From Frankiaceae bacterium (GTDB lineage Bacteria; Actinomycetota; Actinomycetes; Mycobacteriales; SCTD01), in the NCBI GenBank assembly GCA_016650445.1, contig JAENVS010000021.1:1-64000 (forward strand): a stretch of 64,000 nucleotides of DNA, given 5' to 3'. Under the pieces are notes generated by a model, which saw only the letters and a program-made list of their open reading frames with translations, ran no database searches and was not told where the DNA came from. A program made the position numbers and the translations under genes. Below, piece after piece: positions 35,779-44,812 of the stretch. Within the stretch, counting starts at the first letter, position 1; each line of letters opens with the position of its first letter.

Positions 35779-37367
35779 CAGCCCTTGACCCCCGAACCAG
35801 CGGTACAGGCCGGGTCGGTCACCGAACGGCACTGGTACAGGCGGATGTTGCGGAAGGACAGGTTGCCCCAGTCCGACGGGCGCGTGACCGTCGGCTGCAA
35901 CGGCGAGTCGAAACGGCCGTTGACGCCGTACGCGTAAGAGAAGTTGGGCTGCGACTTCAGCGAGAGCTGGTACGGCGCGGGGTCGGTCCAGACCGTCTTC
36001 GAGTCGGTGACCGTGCGGCCGTTGATGCGCACGATGTGGCGAGCCCCGATCTGGACGACCTCGACCTGGCTCCAGTCGGGGTAGCTGTTGAGCTTCAGCC
36101 GGGTGGCCGGGTCGCCGCCGCCCGACTGGTCACCGACGGCTTCATCCAGCTCGTCGGGCACGAAGCTGTCCGCGACGGCCGCGGAGATCGAGTCGCCGAG
36201 CAGACCGCCAGTCAGCCACTCCCCCGCCTGTCGCAGCTGGATCTCGTGCCCACCGATGAAGATGCCGCCGTTGTCACCGAACTCCTGGAGCTTCAGCTCG
36301 AACCGGAGCACGACGTTGTGCACCTTCGGCTTCCAGGTGAGCGAGCACCCCGCCGGGCCAACGAACCCGAACGTCGCGATCGCGGTGTAGCCGTCAGGCG
36401 AAGCGCTGCGCTCGTTGCGGACGGTGCCGTCCTTGTCCATGACGCAGCCGGTGTGGTCCCAGCCGTTGAGGCTGCGGTCGAGGATCTGCTTGGTGCCGGC
36501 CGGGTCGACGGGTGGGGTGTCCACCTGCTTCGCGCCGGTGCCGTTGAAGTCGACCGAGCTGACCTGCACCGGCGTGGCTCCGGCGACGACGGCCAGGAAC
36601 AGCTCGGGAGCACGGCCCGCGACCTTGCCGGTGACCGGCCACGGCTGCAGCTGCCAGCAGTTGGGGTAGCCGTAGCTCGCCTTGGTGCTCGCCTGGTAGG
36701 GCCAGTCGCCGGCGACGTCGAAGGGTCCGACGACCGGCGGACCGTCGGGGGTGTCGGTCCGCACTTCCATGAGGATCGGCGTGACGCGCGGCTTGCTGAG
36801 CGGCACGCACAGACGCAGCGACAGGGCGTAGATGCGGGTCATGTCGACGTGACCCAGGGAGACGACGTCGCCGATCGCCATCTCCACGGCCTTGTCGCGC
36901 TTGCCCGCGCGCGGGTCCTTGATCTGCGGCGTCACGACGTCCGGACTGCCCGCCGCAGGCTTGGCGTGCTCGAGCTCGAGACGTTGGTACTGCAGGTCGA
37001 CCCGGTCGTGCCCGGACGCCACCGACAGGGCAAGGCGGTCGCCGTCGTCCCACCCGGTGGCCCGGACGGACCGCTCCGACGGCACGGCGGCGAGCCCGAC
37101 GCAGGTGTCGGGCTGCAACGGGTCACGCGCCGGGCGCGAGGCGTCGCCGGCCACGATCGCCGTGGCGGTGACCGCGGTGACCCGGACAAGCTCCTTGGCG
37201 CAGGCGCTGCCGGTCAGCCGGTAGGGCACCTGGTCGCCGAAGTCGACGACGCCGCCCGAGCCGGGGGTGACGAACGTGGGCGCGGACGCCAGCGCCAGCG
37301 GCGCGCCGGCCACGAGGCAAGCAGCGACGATGAGAGGCACAAGGCGTCGGGAAACGTGCAGGGTCAC
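35778..37367 (-). CDS. Exported DUF1080 / 3-keto-disaccharide hydrolase-like protein
   Basis: 529 aa with signal peptide (VPLIVAACLVAGAPLALASA). The N-terminal 270 residues form beta-rich modules of unknown family (YQRLELEHAKPAAGSPDVVTP, SLGHVDMTRIYALSLRL). The C-terminal 230 residues resemble the DUF1080 concanavalin-like domain: ILDRSLNGWDHTGC, HNVVLRFELKLQEFGDNGGIFIGG, WSQVEVVQIGARHIVRINGRTVTDS and GNLSFRNIRLY. This suggests binding or cleaving a sugar outside the cell. Several Cys pairs suggest disulfides. Coupled to the propeller gene downstream (TGATG). Confidence 0.8.
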   Translation of the reverse strand: MTLHVSRRLVPLIVAACLVAGAPLALASAPTFVTPGSGGVVDFGDQVPYRLTGSACAKELVRVTAVTATAIVAGDASRPARDPLQPDTCVGLAAVPSERSVRATGWDDGDRLALSVASGHDRVDLQYQRLELEHAKPAAGSPDVVTPQIKDPRAGKRDKAVEMAIGDVVSLGHVDMTRIYALSLRLCVPLSKPRVTPILMEVRTDTPDGPPVVGPFDVAGDWPYQASTKASYGYPNCWQLQPWPVTGKVAGRAPELFLAVVAGATPVQVSSVDFNGTGAKQVDTPPVDPAGTKQILDRSLNGWDHTGCVMDKDGTVRNERSASPDGYTAIATFGFVGPAGCSLTWKPKVHNVVLRFELKLQEFGDNGGIFIGGHEIQLRQAGEWLTGGLLGDSISAAVADSFVPDELDEAVGDQSGGGDPATRLKLNSYPDWSQVEVVQIGARHIVRINGRTVTDSKTVWTDPAPYQLSLKSQPNFSYAYGVNGRFDSPLQPTVTRPSDWGNLSFRNIRLYQCRSVTDPACTAGSGVKG

Positions 37368-37458
37368 CGGTCGAGCTCCCGCTTCAGGTGTTGGTCACCC
37401 TTGATTCGCGATCAAGAGGGCCGACTCCTGCGGCGTGCCGGAAACACGCCCGACGACC

Positions 37459-37489
37459 GAGGCCCCGTCCGCGGTGCGGAGAGGGCCTC
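37459..37489 (-). terminator. Terminator-like hairpin after tRNA-Ala
   Basis: GAGGCCC (37459-37465) pairs with GGGCCTC (37483-37489), with TCCGC/GCGGA stacked inside around loop GGT. It lies 19 bases beyond the tRNA 3' end on the minus strand, between the tRNA and the start of the exported-protein pair. Confidence 0.5.
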
Positions 37490-37507
37490 TGTCGTGCTGT
37501 CTACGGG

Positions 37508-37580
37508 TGGAGCTGAGGGGACTCGAACCCCTGACCCCCACACTGCCAGTGTGGTGCGCTACCAGCTGCGCCACAGCCCC
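37508..37580 (-). tRNA. tRNA-Ala (anticodon GGC)
   Basis: 73-base cloverleaf read leftward: acceptor GGGGCTG pairing with CAGCTCC plus discriminator A, including the G3-U70 pair that identifies alanine tRNAs. The D arm is GCGCAGCTGGTAGCGC, the anticodon stem CCACA/TGTGG with loop CTGGCAG (anticodon GGC, reading GCC), and the T arm AGGGG-TTCGAGT-CCCCT. CCA is not encoded. It lies 15 bases beyond the phosphatase stop and marks the edge between the conserved nadD block and the accessory 19-37 kb block. Confidence 0.97.
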
Positions 37581-37595
37581 GTTCGATGTGCGCCG

Positions 37596-38297
37596 TCACT
37601 TTACAGGCTCGACGTCCGGGCTCGAGGTCTGGCCTCCGACCGCTCGGCTGCCCAGGTCGTGCGCTCCGACGGCGGCACCGACAAGCGGTCCGAGACCGGT
37701 GTTGTGGCGCTCGAGGCGCCAGCCGCGATCACCCTCGACGAGCACGGACCAGCAGGTGTTGCCGAGCGGCGAGATCCGCCACCAGGCGGCGGGATCCAGC
37801 TCCAGCAGGCCACCGAGCGTCGCCCGCGCCGTACCGCCGTGCGTGACTGCGATGACGGTGGCGCCGTCAGGAGCGCCATCGATCGCCTCACGCAAGCATT
37901 GCGTCGCTCGGGCCGACGCCTCCCGGTACGTCTCGCCACCGCCGCGCGGCTTGTCCTCACCCGCGACCCACGCCGCATGCTCGTCCGGGAAGCGCTCGCG
38001 TGCCTGCTCGACGGTGAGGCCCTCCCAGCCACCGAGGGCGATCTCCCGCAGCCGCTCGTCCGCGACGACAGATAGCCCGGCTTTCGCGGCGATCGCCTCG
38101 GCGGTGACAAGGGCACGCGACAGGTCACTCGAGAGCACGGCGTACGGCGCTGCCTCCGCGAGCGCGTCCGCGACCGCAGCGGCCTGAGCCAGACCTACCT
38201 CGTCGAGCCCGATGTCGAGCTGGCCCTGGATCCGGCCCTCAAGGTTGTGACCGGTGCGGCCGTGCCGCAGCACGACGAGGCGGCGAGGCGCGCTCAG
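37596..38297 (-). CDS. Histidine phosphatase (GpgP-like), probable CTG start
   Basis: Phosphoglycerate-mutase-fold phosphatase, about 233 aa. LRHGRTGHNLEGRIQGQLDIGLDEVG carries the catalytic RHG; the second His is in VIAVTHGGTARA. Its place after nadD and rsfS matches glucosyl-3-phosphoglycerate phosphatase (GpgP) of mycobacteria, so that role is likely. The only GTG start (38273) would cut off the first beta strand. In frame upstream, LSAPRRLVVLRHGRT completes it, and a CTG at 38297 overlaps the rsfS stop as CTGA, the same 4-base coupling (ATGA/GTGA) used across this window. I therefore place the start at CTG 38297, with moderate confidence; no strong ribosome site is seen. Confidence 0.82.
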   Translation of the reverse strand: MSAPRRLVVLRHGRTGHNLEGRIQGQLDIGLDEVGLAQAAAVADALAEAAPYAVLSSDLSRALVTAEAIAAKAGLSVVADERLREIALGGWEGLTVEQARERFPDEHAAWVAGEDKPRGGGETYREASARATQCLREAIDGAPDGATVIAVTHGGTARATLGGLLELDPAAWWRISPLGNTCWSVLVEGDRGWRLERHNTGLGPLVGAAVGAHDLGSRAVGGQTSSPDVEPVK

Positions 38298-38698
38298 CCC
38301 GACCGCCGTCCGACGGTCCGCTCGGCGGCGCGCACCCGGTCGGCGTCAATGAAGGGGATGACCGGGCAGTCCTTCCAGAGCCGCTCGAGCGCGTAGTAGA
38401 TGCGCTCCTCCTCGTGCTGCACGTGCACGACGATGTCGCCGAAGTCGAGCAAGACCCAGCGGCCCTCTTCGGCCCCTTCCCGGCGTACCGGCTTGGCGCC
38501 GAGACCACGCAGCCGGTCCTCGATCTCGTCGACCACGGCCTTGACCTGGCGGTCGTTCGGGGCGGAGGCCAACAGGAAGACGTCAGTGATGACGAGCTGC
38601 TCGCTGACATCCAGCAGGAGGATGTCGTGGGCGATCTTGTCGGCAGCCGCTTGCGCGGCCGCCAGGGCAAGCTCGACAGCGCGCTCGGAGGCGGGCAC
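38294..38698 (-). CDS. rsfS: Ribosome silencing factor RsfS
   Basis: Binds ribosomal protein uL14 and blocks subunit joining when nutrients are scarce. 134 aa. Typical body: AAADKIAHDILLLDVSEQLVITDVFLLASAPNDRQVKAVVDEIEDRL and the signature WVLLDFGDIVVHVQHEEERIYYALERLWKDCP. GTG at 38698 gives VPASERAVELALAAAQ with AGAAGA upstream; the longer open frame starts inside the next gene's end. In the nadD-LytR_C-rsfS-phosphatase order usual for actinobacteria. Confidence 0.95.
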   Translation of the reverse strand: MPASERAVELALAAAQAAADKIAHDILLLDVSEQLVITDVFLLASAPNDRQVKAVVDEIEDRLRGLGAKPVRREGAEEGRWVLLDFGDIVVHVQHEEERIYYALERLWKDCPVIPFIDADRVRAAERTVGRRSG

Positions 38699-38756
38699 AG
38701 GATCTTCTCTCTTCGGCGAACGGTGCACCCTCAGGCTACCGGCGCGACAGGACGGG

Positions 38757-39965
38757 CTAGCCGGGCTTGTAGTCCGCCCCGACGACCACCACGACGTCGG
38801 CGATCGTGCCGATCTCCGAGGTCTGCACGCTGTCGAGAGGCACACCGAGCGCCTTCGCGACCCGCTCCCCCAACGCCTGCGCCTCTGAAGTCGCCTCCTT
38901 CACAAGCACGCGCGTCTTCTGGACACCGAAGGAGGCGTTGTTGCGGGAGGCGACGAAGACGAAGCCGGCCGGGACGAGCTGGGAACGCACCTTGTCGCCG
39001 ATGCCGGGAGTCCCGACGCCGTTGAGGACGAGCACGCGGTTGCCGGTCTGCCTGGCGCCCGCCGGCACCGACTGGGCCAGCAACCGGTCGACGAGGCTGC
39101 GGGTCGCGTCGGCATCGATACGGAACGACGTGACGCCGTCGCCGGGATCGATCGCGACGACCGGGAGGGTGTCGTACTGCAGCGCGTCGCTGCGTCCGTC
39201 AGCGGCCAGCCCCACCAGGAACGACGCGAGCTTCGGCGCCGGTTCGCTGGCGATCGACCTGGCCCCGAGACCCGACAGCAGCGTCGAGACCTGCGAGGTG
39301 GAGCGCGGCAACGCGGCGAGCAACCCGTCGAGCAGCTCCTGCAGCCGCGCCAGCCTCGACTGCTCCTGCTCGCCGGGCGCGAGGTAGCGCACGAACGTCG
39401 TCGCCCGCTCGCCGTCGAGGCGTTGACTGCCGGGGTTGAGGACGACGGTGCGCGCGGCAAGCACGGGGACGTCGACGTCGACCAGGACGCCTCCCAGCTG
39501 GTCGACGAGCCGACTCAGCGTCGGGACGTCGACGACCCAGCCGCCGTCAACGGTCACTCCCAGGAGGTCACCCACGGCGGACCGCGACCGATCGGGCGGA
39601 ACGGTCTTGAGCGCCCGCCCGAGCTGCAGCGTCCCGGTGCCGGGAACGGTGACGATGACCTGGGACGGGATGAGCACGGCCGCGCCCGACTGGTTGTCGA
39701 CGGCGGCGTCGTGCGCGAGCAGCGCCGTCGCGATGGCGTCGCCGCTCTCCCCTTGGACCTGGAACAACAGCGTGGTCTGGGTCCGCGTCTGCTTCGCCGT
39801 GGGCTTGCCCGGCGAGTCGTCACCGCGCTTCAGGAGAAAGGTCCCGCTGGCGACGAGGACGACGGCCAGTGCGACAGCCCCTGAGACCAGGCGTCGCCGG
39901 CGACGGCGCGCGCGTCGCTCCTCGGCGAGCTGCCGTCTGCGCCCGGTGACTTCGAGGTGGCTCAC
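38757..39965 (-). CDS. Membrane-anchored LCP/LytR_C domain protein
   Basis: 402 aa. A highly basic cytoplasmic N-terminus ([17 protein letters not shown]), one membrane segment (about 28-46), then an extracytoplasmic LytR-CpsA-Psr-like domain (residues 60-200; [72 protein letters not shown]). A LytR_C domain follows at about 300-400 ([43 protein letters not shown]). LCP proteins attach polymers to peptidoglycan, but several catalytic Arg/Asp residues are not obvious, so this may be a non-catalytic relative. GTG overlaps the nadD stop (GTGA). Confidence 0.85.
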   Translation of the reverse strand: MSHLEVTGRRRQLAEERRARRRRRRLVSGAVALAVVLVASGTFLLKRGDDSPGKPTAKQTRTQTTLLFQVQGESGDAIATALLAHDAAVDNQSGAAVLIPSQVIVTVPGTGTLQLGRALKTVPPDRSRSAVGDLLGVTVDGGWVVDVPTLSRLVDQLGGVLVDVDVPVLAARTVVLNPGSQRLDGERATTFVRYLAPGEQEQSRLARLQELLDGLLAALPRSTSQVSTLLSGLGARSIASEPAPKLASFLVGLAADGRSDALQYDTLPVVAIDPGDGVTSFRIDADATRSLVDRLLAQSVPAGARQTGNRVLVLNGVGTPGIGDKVRSQLVPAGFVFVASRNNASFGVQKTRVLVKEATSEAQALGERVAKALGVPLDSVQTSEIGTIADVVVVVGADYKPG

Positions 39966-40558
39966 AACACCGCCCGGTAGAGCCTGCGCTTGGTGATGTA
40001 CTGAACGACGCCGTCCGGCACGAGGTACCAGACCGGGTGCCCGCGCTCGACGCGCGCCCGGCAGTCGCTCGACGAGATGGCGAGGGCCGGCACCTCGACG
40101 AGCGTGACGGCACCCGCCGGGAAGCCGGCGGTGTCAGCGGGCTCGTAACCGGGACGGCTCACCCCGATGAAGTGCGCCAAGCCGAACAGCTCGTCGGCGT
40201 TGCGCCAGCCGAGGATCTGCGTGAGCGCGTCGGAGCCGGTGATGAAGAACAGCTCGGCGTCGCCGCCGTACTCCTCTCGCAGGTCGCGGAGCGTGTCGAT
40301 CGTGTACGTCGGGCCCGCTCGGTCGATGTCGATGCGGCTCACCGAGAACAGCGGGTTGTTGGCCGTGGCGATGACCGTCATGAGGTAGCGGTCCTCGGCC
40401 GGACCGACCTCCCGGTCGGCCTTCTGCCAGGGCTCCCCCGTCGGCACGAAGACGACCTCGTCGAGGTCGAACAACGTGGCCACCTCGTTGGCCGCGGACA
40501 GGTGCCCGTGATGGACCGGATCGAACGTCCCGCCCATCACCCCGATGCGTCTGCCCAC
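39962..40558 (-). CDS. nadD: Nicotinate-nucleotide adenylyltransferase
   Basis: Joins nicotinate mononucleotide and ATP to make deamido-NAD, a required step of NAD synthesis. 198 aa. The nucleotidyltransferase motif [12 protein letters not shown] (T/HxGH) is near the start; [24 protein letters not shown] and the C-terminal [28 protein letters not shown] (ISSTxxR type) complete the enzyme. GTG at 40558 ([10 protein letters not shown]) is the only start just before the first strand. First gene of nadD-LytR_C-rsfS-phosphatase. Confidence 0.96.
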   Translation of the reverse strand: MGRRIGVMGGTFDPVHHGHLSAANEVATLFDLDEVVFVPTGEPWQKADREVGPAEDRYLMTVIATANNPLFSVSRIDIDRAGPTYTIDTLRDLREEYGGDAELFFITGSDALTQILGWRNADELFGLAHFIGVSRPGYEPADTAGFPAGAVTLVEVPALAISSSDCRARVERGHPVWYLVPDGVVQYITKRRLYRAVL

Positions 40559-40584
40559 GTGGCGGGAGCCTAGTGCGGCAGGGA

Positions 40585-41730
40585 TCAGACCATCCTGCGG
40601 CGCGCCACCCGCCAGCCGCTTCGCATGACCACCGCGACGACGCCGAGGCAGAGCAGCCACAGCAGCGCCCGGCCGCTGTGGCTGATGATCGCCTCCACGC
40701 CGGTCACGAACCCGTCCACCGCGTTGTGGAACGCCTCCGCGATGCCCGACCGCGGCTTGGTGGTCGCCTTGACGACGGGGTCGCCTTCCTCACTGACGCT
40801 CACCGTCAGCGTCGACAGGTCGCTCTGGTTCGCGAGCAGCGTGCGCTGCCCCTCGATCTTGTCGATCTGGCCGCTGACGGTGTCGACCCGCTGCTGGACC
40901 GTGAGGATCTCGCTGATCGTCTTGGTCTTGCTCAGGATCAGCAGGAAGCGCTCACGTGTCGCCTTGAGCGTGCGCAGCTGGGACTCGAGATCGGAGTACG
41001 CCGCGGTGACGTCCCTGCCGCTGGTGCTCGCGGTGCGCACCTTCGCGTCCAGGCCGCGCACCTTGGCCACGAGGTTCTCGAACTTCGCCACCGGGACGCG
41101 GATCGTGACCTCGCCCGAGGGTGTCTCGCCGTACTCGTCCGAGCTGCTCGACGCGATGTAGCCGCCCTCTGCCCGAGCTGCCTGCTGGACGGCGGTCAGG
41201 GTGGGGCTGACCCGCTTGTCCTTGACGACGAGAGCGATGCTGCCGCTCTTCACGACGCGGCTGTCGCCCTCGTCGGCCGCGGGTGCGCCGACGGCAGCGG
41301 TAACCGGCACCTGCGCCGTTGTCTGGGCGATCGGCGGCAGCGCGCCCCTGGTGCCCGACGTCCCGCCGGCGGCAGTGCCCATGGAGAGCGTGGCCACCGA
41401 CTCGGACTGCGTGTCCAGGGGTGCGTAGCTCTGGTCGCCGCCACCTAGCGAGGTGAAGCGGTCGGCCCCGCCGTCGGCCCGTTGCGCAGTCGTCGTCTTC
41501 ATGTTCACGGCGTCGTTGCCCCCGTATTGGGTCGCGACGAACACCGCACCAGCGGTGATGACCACAGCTGCTGCGGAGAGCTGGACCCACCGCCGGCGTA
41601 CGACGGGGGGCCGGGCGGGCTGGTCGGCCAGTGCTGCCAGCACCTCCGCCGGGCCGTGCTCGGGGACGTCGTAGGACGACGCAGCCTCGTCGAGCAGACG
41701 CGTCAGGTCCTCGTCGCGAATGGTGCTCAT
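40585..41730 (-). CDS. DUF4349 membrane protein, possible anti-sigma partner
   Basis: 381 aa. Cytoplasmic N-terminus of about 47 residues ([23 protein letters not shown]), a membrane segment (about 48-66), a low-complexity extracytoplasmic region, then the DUF4349 domain ([63 protein letters not shown]) with a long coiled coil ([55 protein letters not shown]). A final membrane segment sits near 350. ATG overlaps the sigma factor's stop as ATGA. The small N-terminal helical domain and coupling suggest a membrane anti-sigma factor, but no ZAS zinc motif is seen, so this is inference. Confidence 0.85.
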   Translation of the reverse strand: MSTIRDEDLTRLLDEAASSYDVPEHGPAEVLAALADQPARPPVVRRRWVQLSAAAVVITAGAVFVATQYGGNDAVNMKTTTAQRADGGADRFTSLGGGDQSYAPLDTQSESVATLSMGTAAGGTSGTRGALPPIAQTTAQVPVTAAVGAPAADEGDSRVVKSGSIALVVKDKRVSPTLTAVQQAARAEGGYIASSSSDEYGETPSGEVTIRVPVAKFENLVAKVRGLDAKVRTASTSGRDVTAAYSDLESQLRTLKATRERFLLILSKTKTISEILTVQQRVDTVSGQIDKIEGQRTLLANQSDLSTLTVSVSEEGDPVVKATTKPRSGIAEAFHNAVDGFVTGVEAIISHSGRALLWLLCLGVVAVVMRSGWRVARRRMV

Positions 41731-42263
41731 CGGCTGGCCTCCAGGACCTCATCGGTGTGGACCCATGCCGCCAGCCGAGGGTCCAGTGCCAGGCGCTGGC
41801 GGGCGTCGTACAGCCGGCTCTTCACGGTGCCGGGCCGGCGGTCGATCGCGGTCGCGATCTCCTTCTCGGACAGGCCGGCGTAGAACCGCAGGATCAGGGG
41901 CACCCTCAGGTGGTCGGGCAGCTCGGCCATCGCGGCCTCGATCGTGGCGGCGAGGTGGGACTGCTCCGCGCGCACCGCCGGCTCAGGAGCATTGTCGGGC
42001 AGGCCTTCGAGGGCGTCGGCGCCGTCGTCCCGCCCGGTCCGCGAGGCCGATGCCCGGACGCTGGAGATGCAGGCGTTGACCACCACGCGGTAGAGCCAGG
42101 CGGTGCGGCCGGCGCCGTCGGGGATCGCGTCGCGGAATCGCCACACCCGAAGGAACGCCTCTTGCACCGCGTCCTCCGCATCGTCGGCGTTGCGCAGCAC
42201 CAGGCAGGCGGTGCGATACGCCTTCGCGTAGTCCCGCTTCAGCCAATCGTCCAAGTCGTCCAC
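41727..42263 (-). CDS. ECF-type RNA polymerase sigma factor
   Basis: 178 aa. Region 2 (YAKAYRTACLVLRNADDAEDAVQEAFLRVWRFRD) with the DAEDAVQEAFLRVW core-binding segment, and region 4 (MAELPDHLRVPLILRFYAGLSEKEIATAIDRRPGTVKSRLYDARQRL) with the helix-turn-helix. No region 1 or 3, as in extracytoplasmic-function sigma factors. Start GTG at 42263. It ends in a 4-base overlap with the DUF4349 membrane protein, which may hold it inactive until an envelope signal arrives. Target genes are unknown. Confidence 0.92.
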   Translation of the reverse strand: MDDLDDWLKRDYAKAYRTACLVLRNADDAEDAVQEAFLRVWRFRDAIPDGAGRTAWLYRVVVNACISSVRASASRTGRDDGADALEGLPDNAPEPAVRAEQSHLAATIEAAMAELPDHLRVPLILRFYAGLSEKEIATAIDRRPGTVKSRLYDARQRLALDPRLAAWVHTDEVLEASR

Positions 42264-42297
42264 GCCTGTAGGACGCAGCGCAGGGCGAATCGGTTCG

Positions 42298-43695
42298 CTA
42301 CTGCGGCAAAAGGCGTTGGACGAAGTCCTCGAGCTGGACGGCGTTGCGGACCTCGACCATCTCGAGGACGTCGGCGTACTGCGACGTGGCGCTGTCGCCG
42401 CTCCCCCAGTACGCCGACGGCTCCGGGTTGAGCCAGTACGCGTGTCTGGCCTTCTGGACCAGGTGCCGGAGCGTCTGGATCCCGGTCGCGCGGTAGTTGT
42501 TGCGGGCGTCGCCGAGGATGAGCAGCGACGTGCGGGGCCCGACCGCGTCGGGGTACTTCTCGGCGAACGTCTCGATCGAGTGCCCGTAGTCGCTGTGGCC
42601 GTCGAACCAGACCAGCTGCGCCTCCGACGACATCCGCGCCAGGGCGTCGGCGACGTCGCCGCCCGGTGTGAAGAAGCGCGTCACCTCGTCGCAGGTGTCG
42701 ATGAACGCGAACGCCCGCACCTTCGTGAACTGCTCGCGCAGGGCGTAGGCCAGCATCAGCGTGAAGTGCGCGAAGCCGGCAACCGAGCCGCTCACGTCGC
42801 ACAGGACGACGAGCTCCGGCTTGTGCGGCTTGTGCGGTCGGTGGTGCGTGACGATCGGCACGCCGCCGGTGCCCAGAGAAGCACGGACGGTACGGCGAAA
42901 GTCCAGTCGGCCGCTGCGGCCGAGCCGACGTCGTGCGGTGAGGCGGGTCGCGAGGCGTCGGGCCAGCGGGAAGACCTGCCGGCGCAGCTCGGCCATGTCG
43001 TCGCGGCTGGCGCGCAGGAAGTCGACCTGCTCTGCCAACGGCTGCACGGCGTTCTTGCTGACCTGCTCGACCCCGCGGTCCTCGGCGAGCCGTCGGCGTA
43101 CCTCTGACTCGACCATCTCCTGGAACTGCCGGATCCGCTCGTTGACGGTCTGCCGGGCGACGCGCTCGGCGAGGCCGCCGCGCTCCTGCCCGGCGAGCAG
43201 TGCCTCCAGCAGGGAGGCCATCAGCGTCTCCGGCGAGAGCTGCCGCAGCACCCGGTAGGAGAACCACGACTGGCGGCCCGGCTGGCTGTCGGCGCGGCCG
43301 AGGTCGCTGACGACCTGCCGCGCGAACCGACGCATCTTGTCCTCGTCACCCTCGAGCAGCAGCCGACGCAGCAGGTCGCGCAGCACCGAGGGGTCGGGCG
43401 GTGTGCCGTCACCGTCGGCGAGGTCCAGCAGCTCGCCGTCGTCGGCGTACTCCGACGCGACGCTCTCGCCGATGGCCGGGGGGAACCACAGGTCGAAGAG
43501 CGTGTTGAAGGTCGTGCGATGCGCCGGGCGCTTGAGGACGCAGGCCGCGAAGGCGTGCCGCAGGGACTCGCGGTCCATCAGGTCGATGGCGCCCATGGCA
43601 CGAGTCGAGTCGAGGACCTCGGCGAGGGAGACCTGGATGCCCGCGACGCGCAACGCGTCGAGGAAGGCGATCTCCCGCTCGAGCAGCCCGGTCAC
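42298..43695 (-). CDS. VWA domain protein (CoxE-like), MoxR partner
   Basis: 465 aa, cytoplasmic. The N-terminal 250 residues are helical (FLDALRVAGIQVSLAEVLDSTRAM ... RRRLAEDRGVEQVSKNAVQPLAEQVDFL). The C-terminal von Willebrand A domain has MIDAS motif LCDVSGSVAGF (DxSxS), a downstream Thr and LLILGDARNN. Such proteins work with a MoxR AAA+ ATPase as a metal-insertion or chaperone pair. The gene starts (GTG 43695) directly after the MoxR stop codon TAA, with no gap. A MoxR-VWA pair between proA and nadD is also found in mycobacteria. Confidence 0.9.
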   Translation of the reverse strand: MTGLLEREIAFLDALRVAGIQVSLAEVLDSTRAMGAIDLMDRESLRHAFAACVLKRPAHRTTFNTLFDLWFPPAIGESVASEYADDGELLDLADGDGTPPDPSVLRDLLRRLLLEGDEDKMRRFARQVVSDLGRADSQPGRQSWFSYRVLRQLSPETLMASLLEALLAGQERGGLAERVARQTVNERIRQFQEMVESEVRRRLAEDRGVEQVSKNAVQPLAEQVDFLRASRDDMAELRRQVFPLARRLATRLTARRRLGRSGRLDFRRTVRASLGTGGVPIVTHHRPHKPHKPELVVLCDVSGSVAGFAHFTLMLAYALREQFTKVRAFAFIDTCDEVTRFFTPGGDVADALARMSSEAQLVWFDGHSDYGHSIETFAEKYPDAVGPRTSLLILGDARNNYRATGIQTLRHLVQKARHAYWLNPEPSAYWGSGDSATSQYADVLEMVEVRNAVQLEDFVQRLLPQ

Positions 43696-44562
43696 TTAGT
43701 TCAGCTTCAGCTGCGTGGCGGCGCGCTCGTGGTCGCTGGCGTGCTTCAGGACGACACCGAGGGTGTCCTTCACGGCCTGCTCGTCGAGCGTGTCGAGGCC
43801 GAGCGCGACGAGGGTGCGGGCCCAGTCGATCGACTCCGAGATCGACGGCGACTTCTTTAGCTCCAGAGCACGAAGCGCGCGCACGGTGTTGACGAGCTGA
43901 CCGGCGAGCTGCTCCGCGACCTCAGGCACGCGCGACAGCACGATCGCCTTCTCGCGCTCGGCGTCGGGGTAGTCCAGGTGCAGGTAGAGGCAACGCCGTT
44001 TGAGTGCCTCGGACAGCTCGCGCGTCGCGTTGGACGTGAGGAAGACGAGCGGACGGCGTACTGCCTTGATGGTGCCGAGCTCGGGAATCGTGATCTGGAA
44101 GTCGCTCAGTACCTCGAGCAGCAGGCCTTCGACCTCGACGTCGGCCTTGTCGGTCTCGTCGATCAGGAGGACGGTCGGCTCGGTACGCCGGATCGCGGTG
44201 AGCAGCGGACGGCTGAGGAGGAACTCCTCGGCGAAGACGTCGTCGTGGATCTCGTCCCAGCTGTCGTCGTCCTTGCTCGCCTGGATGCGCAGCAGCTGCT
44301 TCTTGTAGTTCCACTCGTAGAGGGCGCGCGCCTCGTCGAGTCCCTCGTAGCACTGGAGCCGGATCAGCTCGGCGCCGACAGCAGTGGCCACGGACTTGGC
44401 CAGCTCGGTCTTGCCGACACCCGCCGGGCCCTCGATGAGCAGTGGCTTGCCCAGCCGGTCCGCCAGGAAGACGGTCGTCGCGATCGCGTCGTCGGTGAGG
44501 TAGCCGGCCTGGCTGAGCCGCTCCTTGACGTCGGCGACAGAGGCGAACTGGGGCTGCAGCAC
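43696..44562 (-). CDS. MoxR-family AAA+ ATPase
   Basis: 288 aa. Walker A GPAGVGKTELAKSVA, Walker B VLLIDETDKAD, sensor 1 FLTSNATRELSEALKRRC and sensor 2 region are all present. MoxR ATPases act with VWA proteins to mature enzyme complexes or insert metals; the client here is unknown. GTG at 44562 (VLQPQFASVADV) has AGGAG 6 bases upstream and is preferred to the 8-codon longer form. The VWA gene follows immediately. Confidence 0.93.
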   Translation of the reverse strand: MLQPQFASVADVKERLSQAGYLTDDAIATTVFLADRLGKPLLIEGPAGVGKTELAKSVATAVGAELIRLQCYEGLDEARALYEWNYKKQLLRIQASKDDDSWDEIHDDVFAEEFLLSRPLLTAIRRTEPTVLLIDETDKADVEVEGLLLEVLSDFQITIPELGTIKAVRRPLVFLTSNATRELSEALKRRCLYLHLDYPDAEREKAIVLSRVPEVAEQLAGQLVNTVRALRALELKKSPSISESIDWARTLVALGLDTLDEQAVKDTLGVVLKHASDHERAATQLKLN

Positions 44563-44812
44563 GGGTGCTCCTAGGACGAAAACCAAACGCCATTCTGTCG
44601 CATCCCGCGTCGGGCCCGTGCCGCCGGCCGCTCGAACGCTCCCGTCGACGGAATCTTCGCCCAGGTGCGACCTCTGTGTCCGAGTGTCCGAATTTGGCTA
44701 GAGATTGCTTCCTGTGCCGGGGAGGACTGGGCCGAACGGCGCAGAAACAAGCCCGCGATCCGCTACCCAGCGCCCCCCGTCGCCGACCCGGCGACCCTCC
44801 CAAGGAGAACCC

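Noticed and set aside
37597-37603. TAAAGT as a -10 for tRNA-Ala
   Set aside because: It overlaps the last codons of the phosphatase (GTA AAG TGA) and has no matching -35; not supported as a promoter.
36036-38075. 679-codon plus-strand frame crossing the DUF1080-like gene and tRNA-Ala
   Set aside because: A real gene would not run through a tRNA and three oppositely oriented features; it is a GC artefact.
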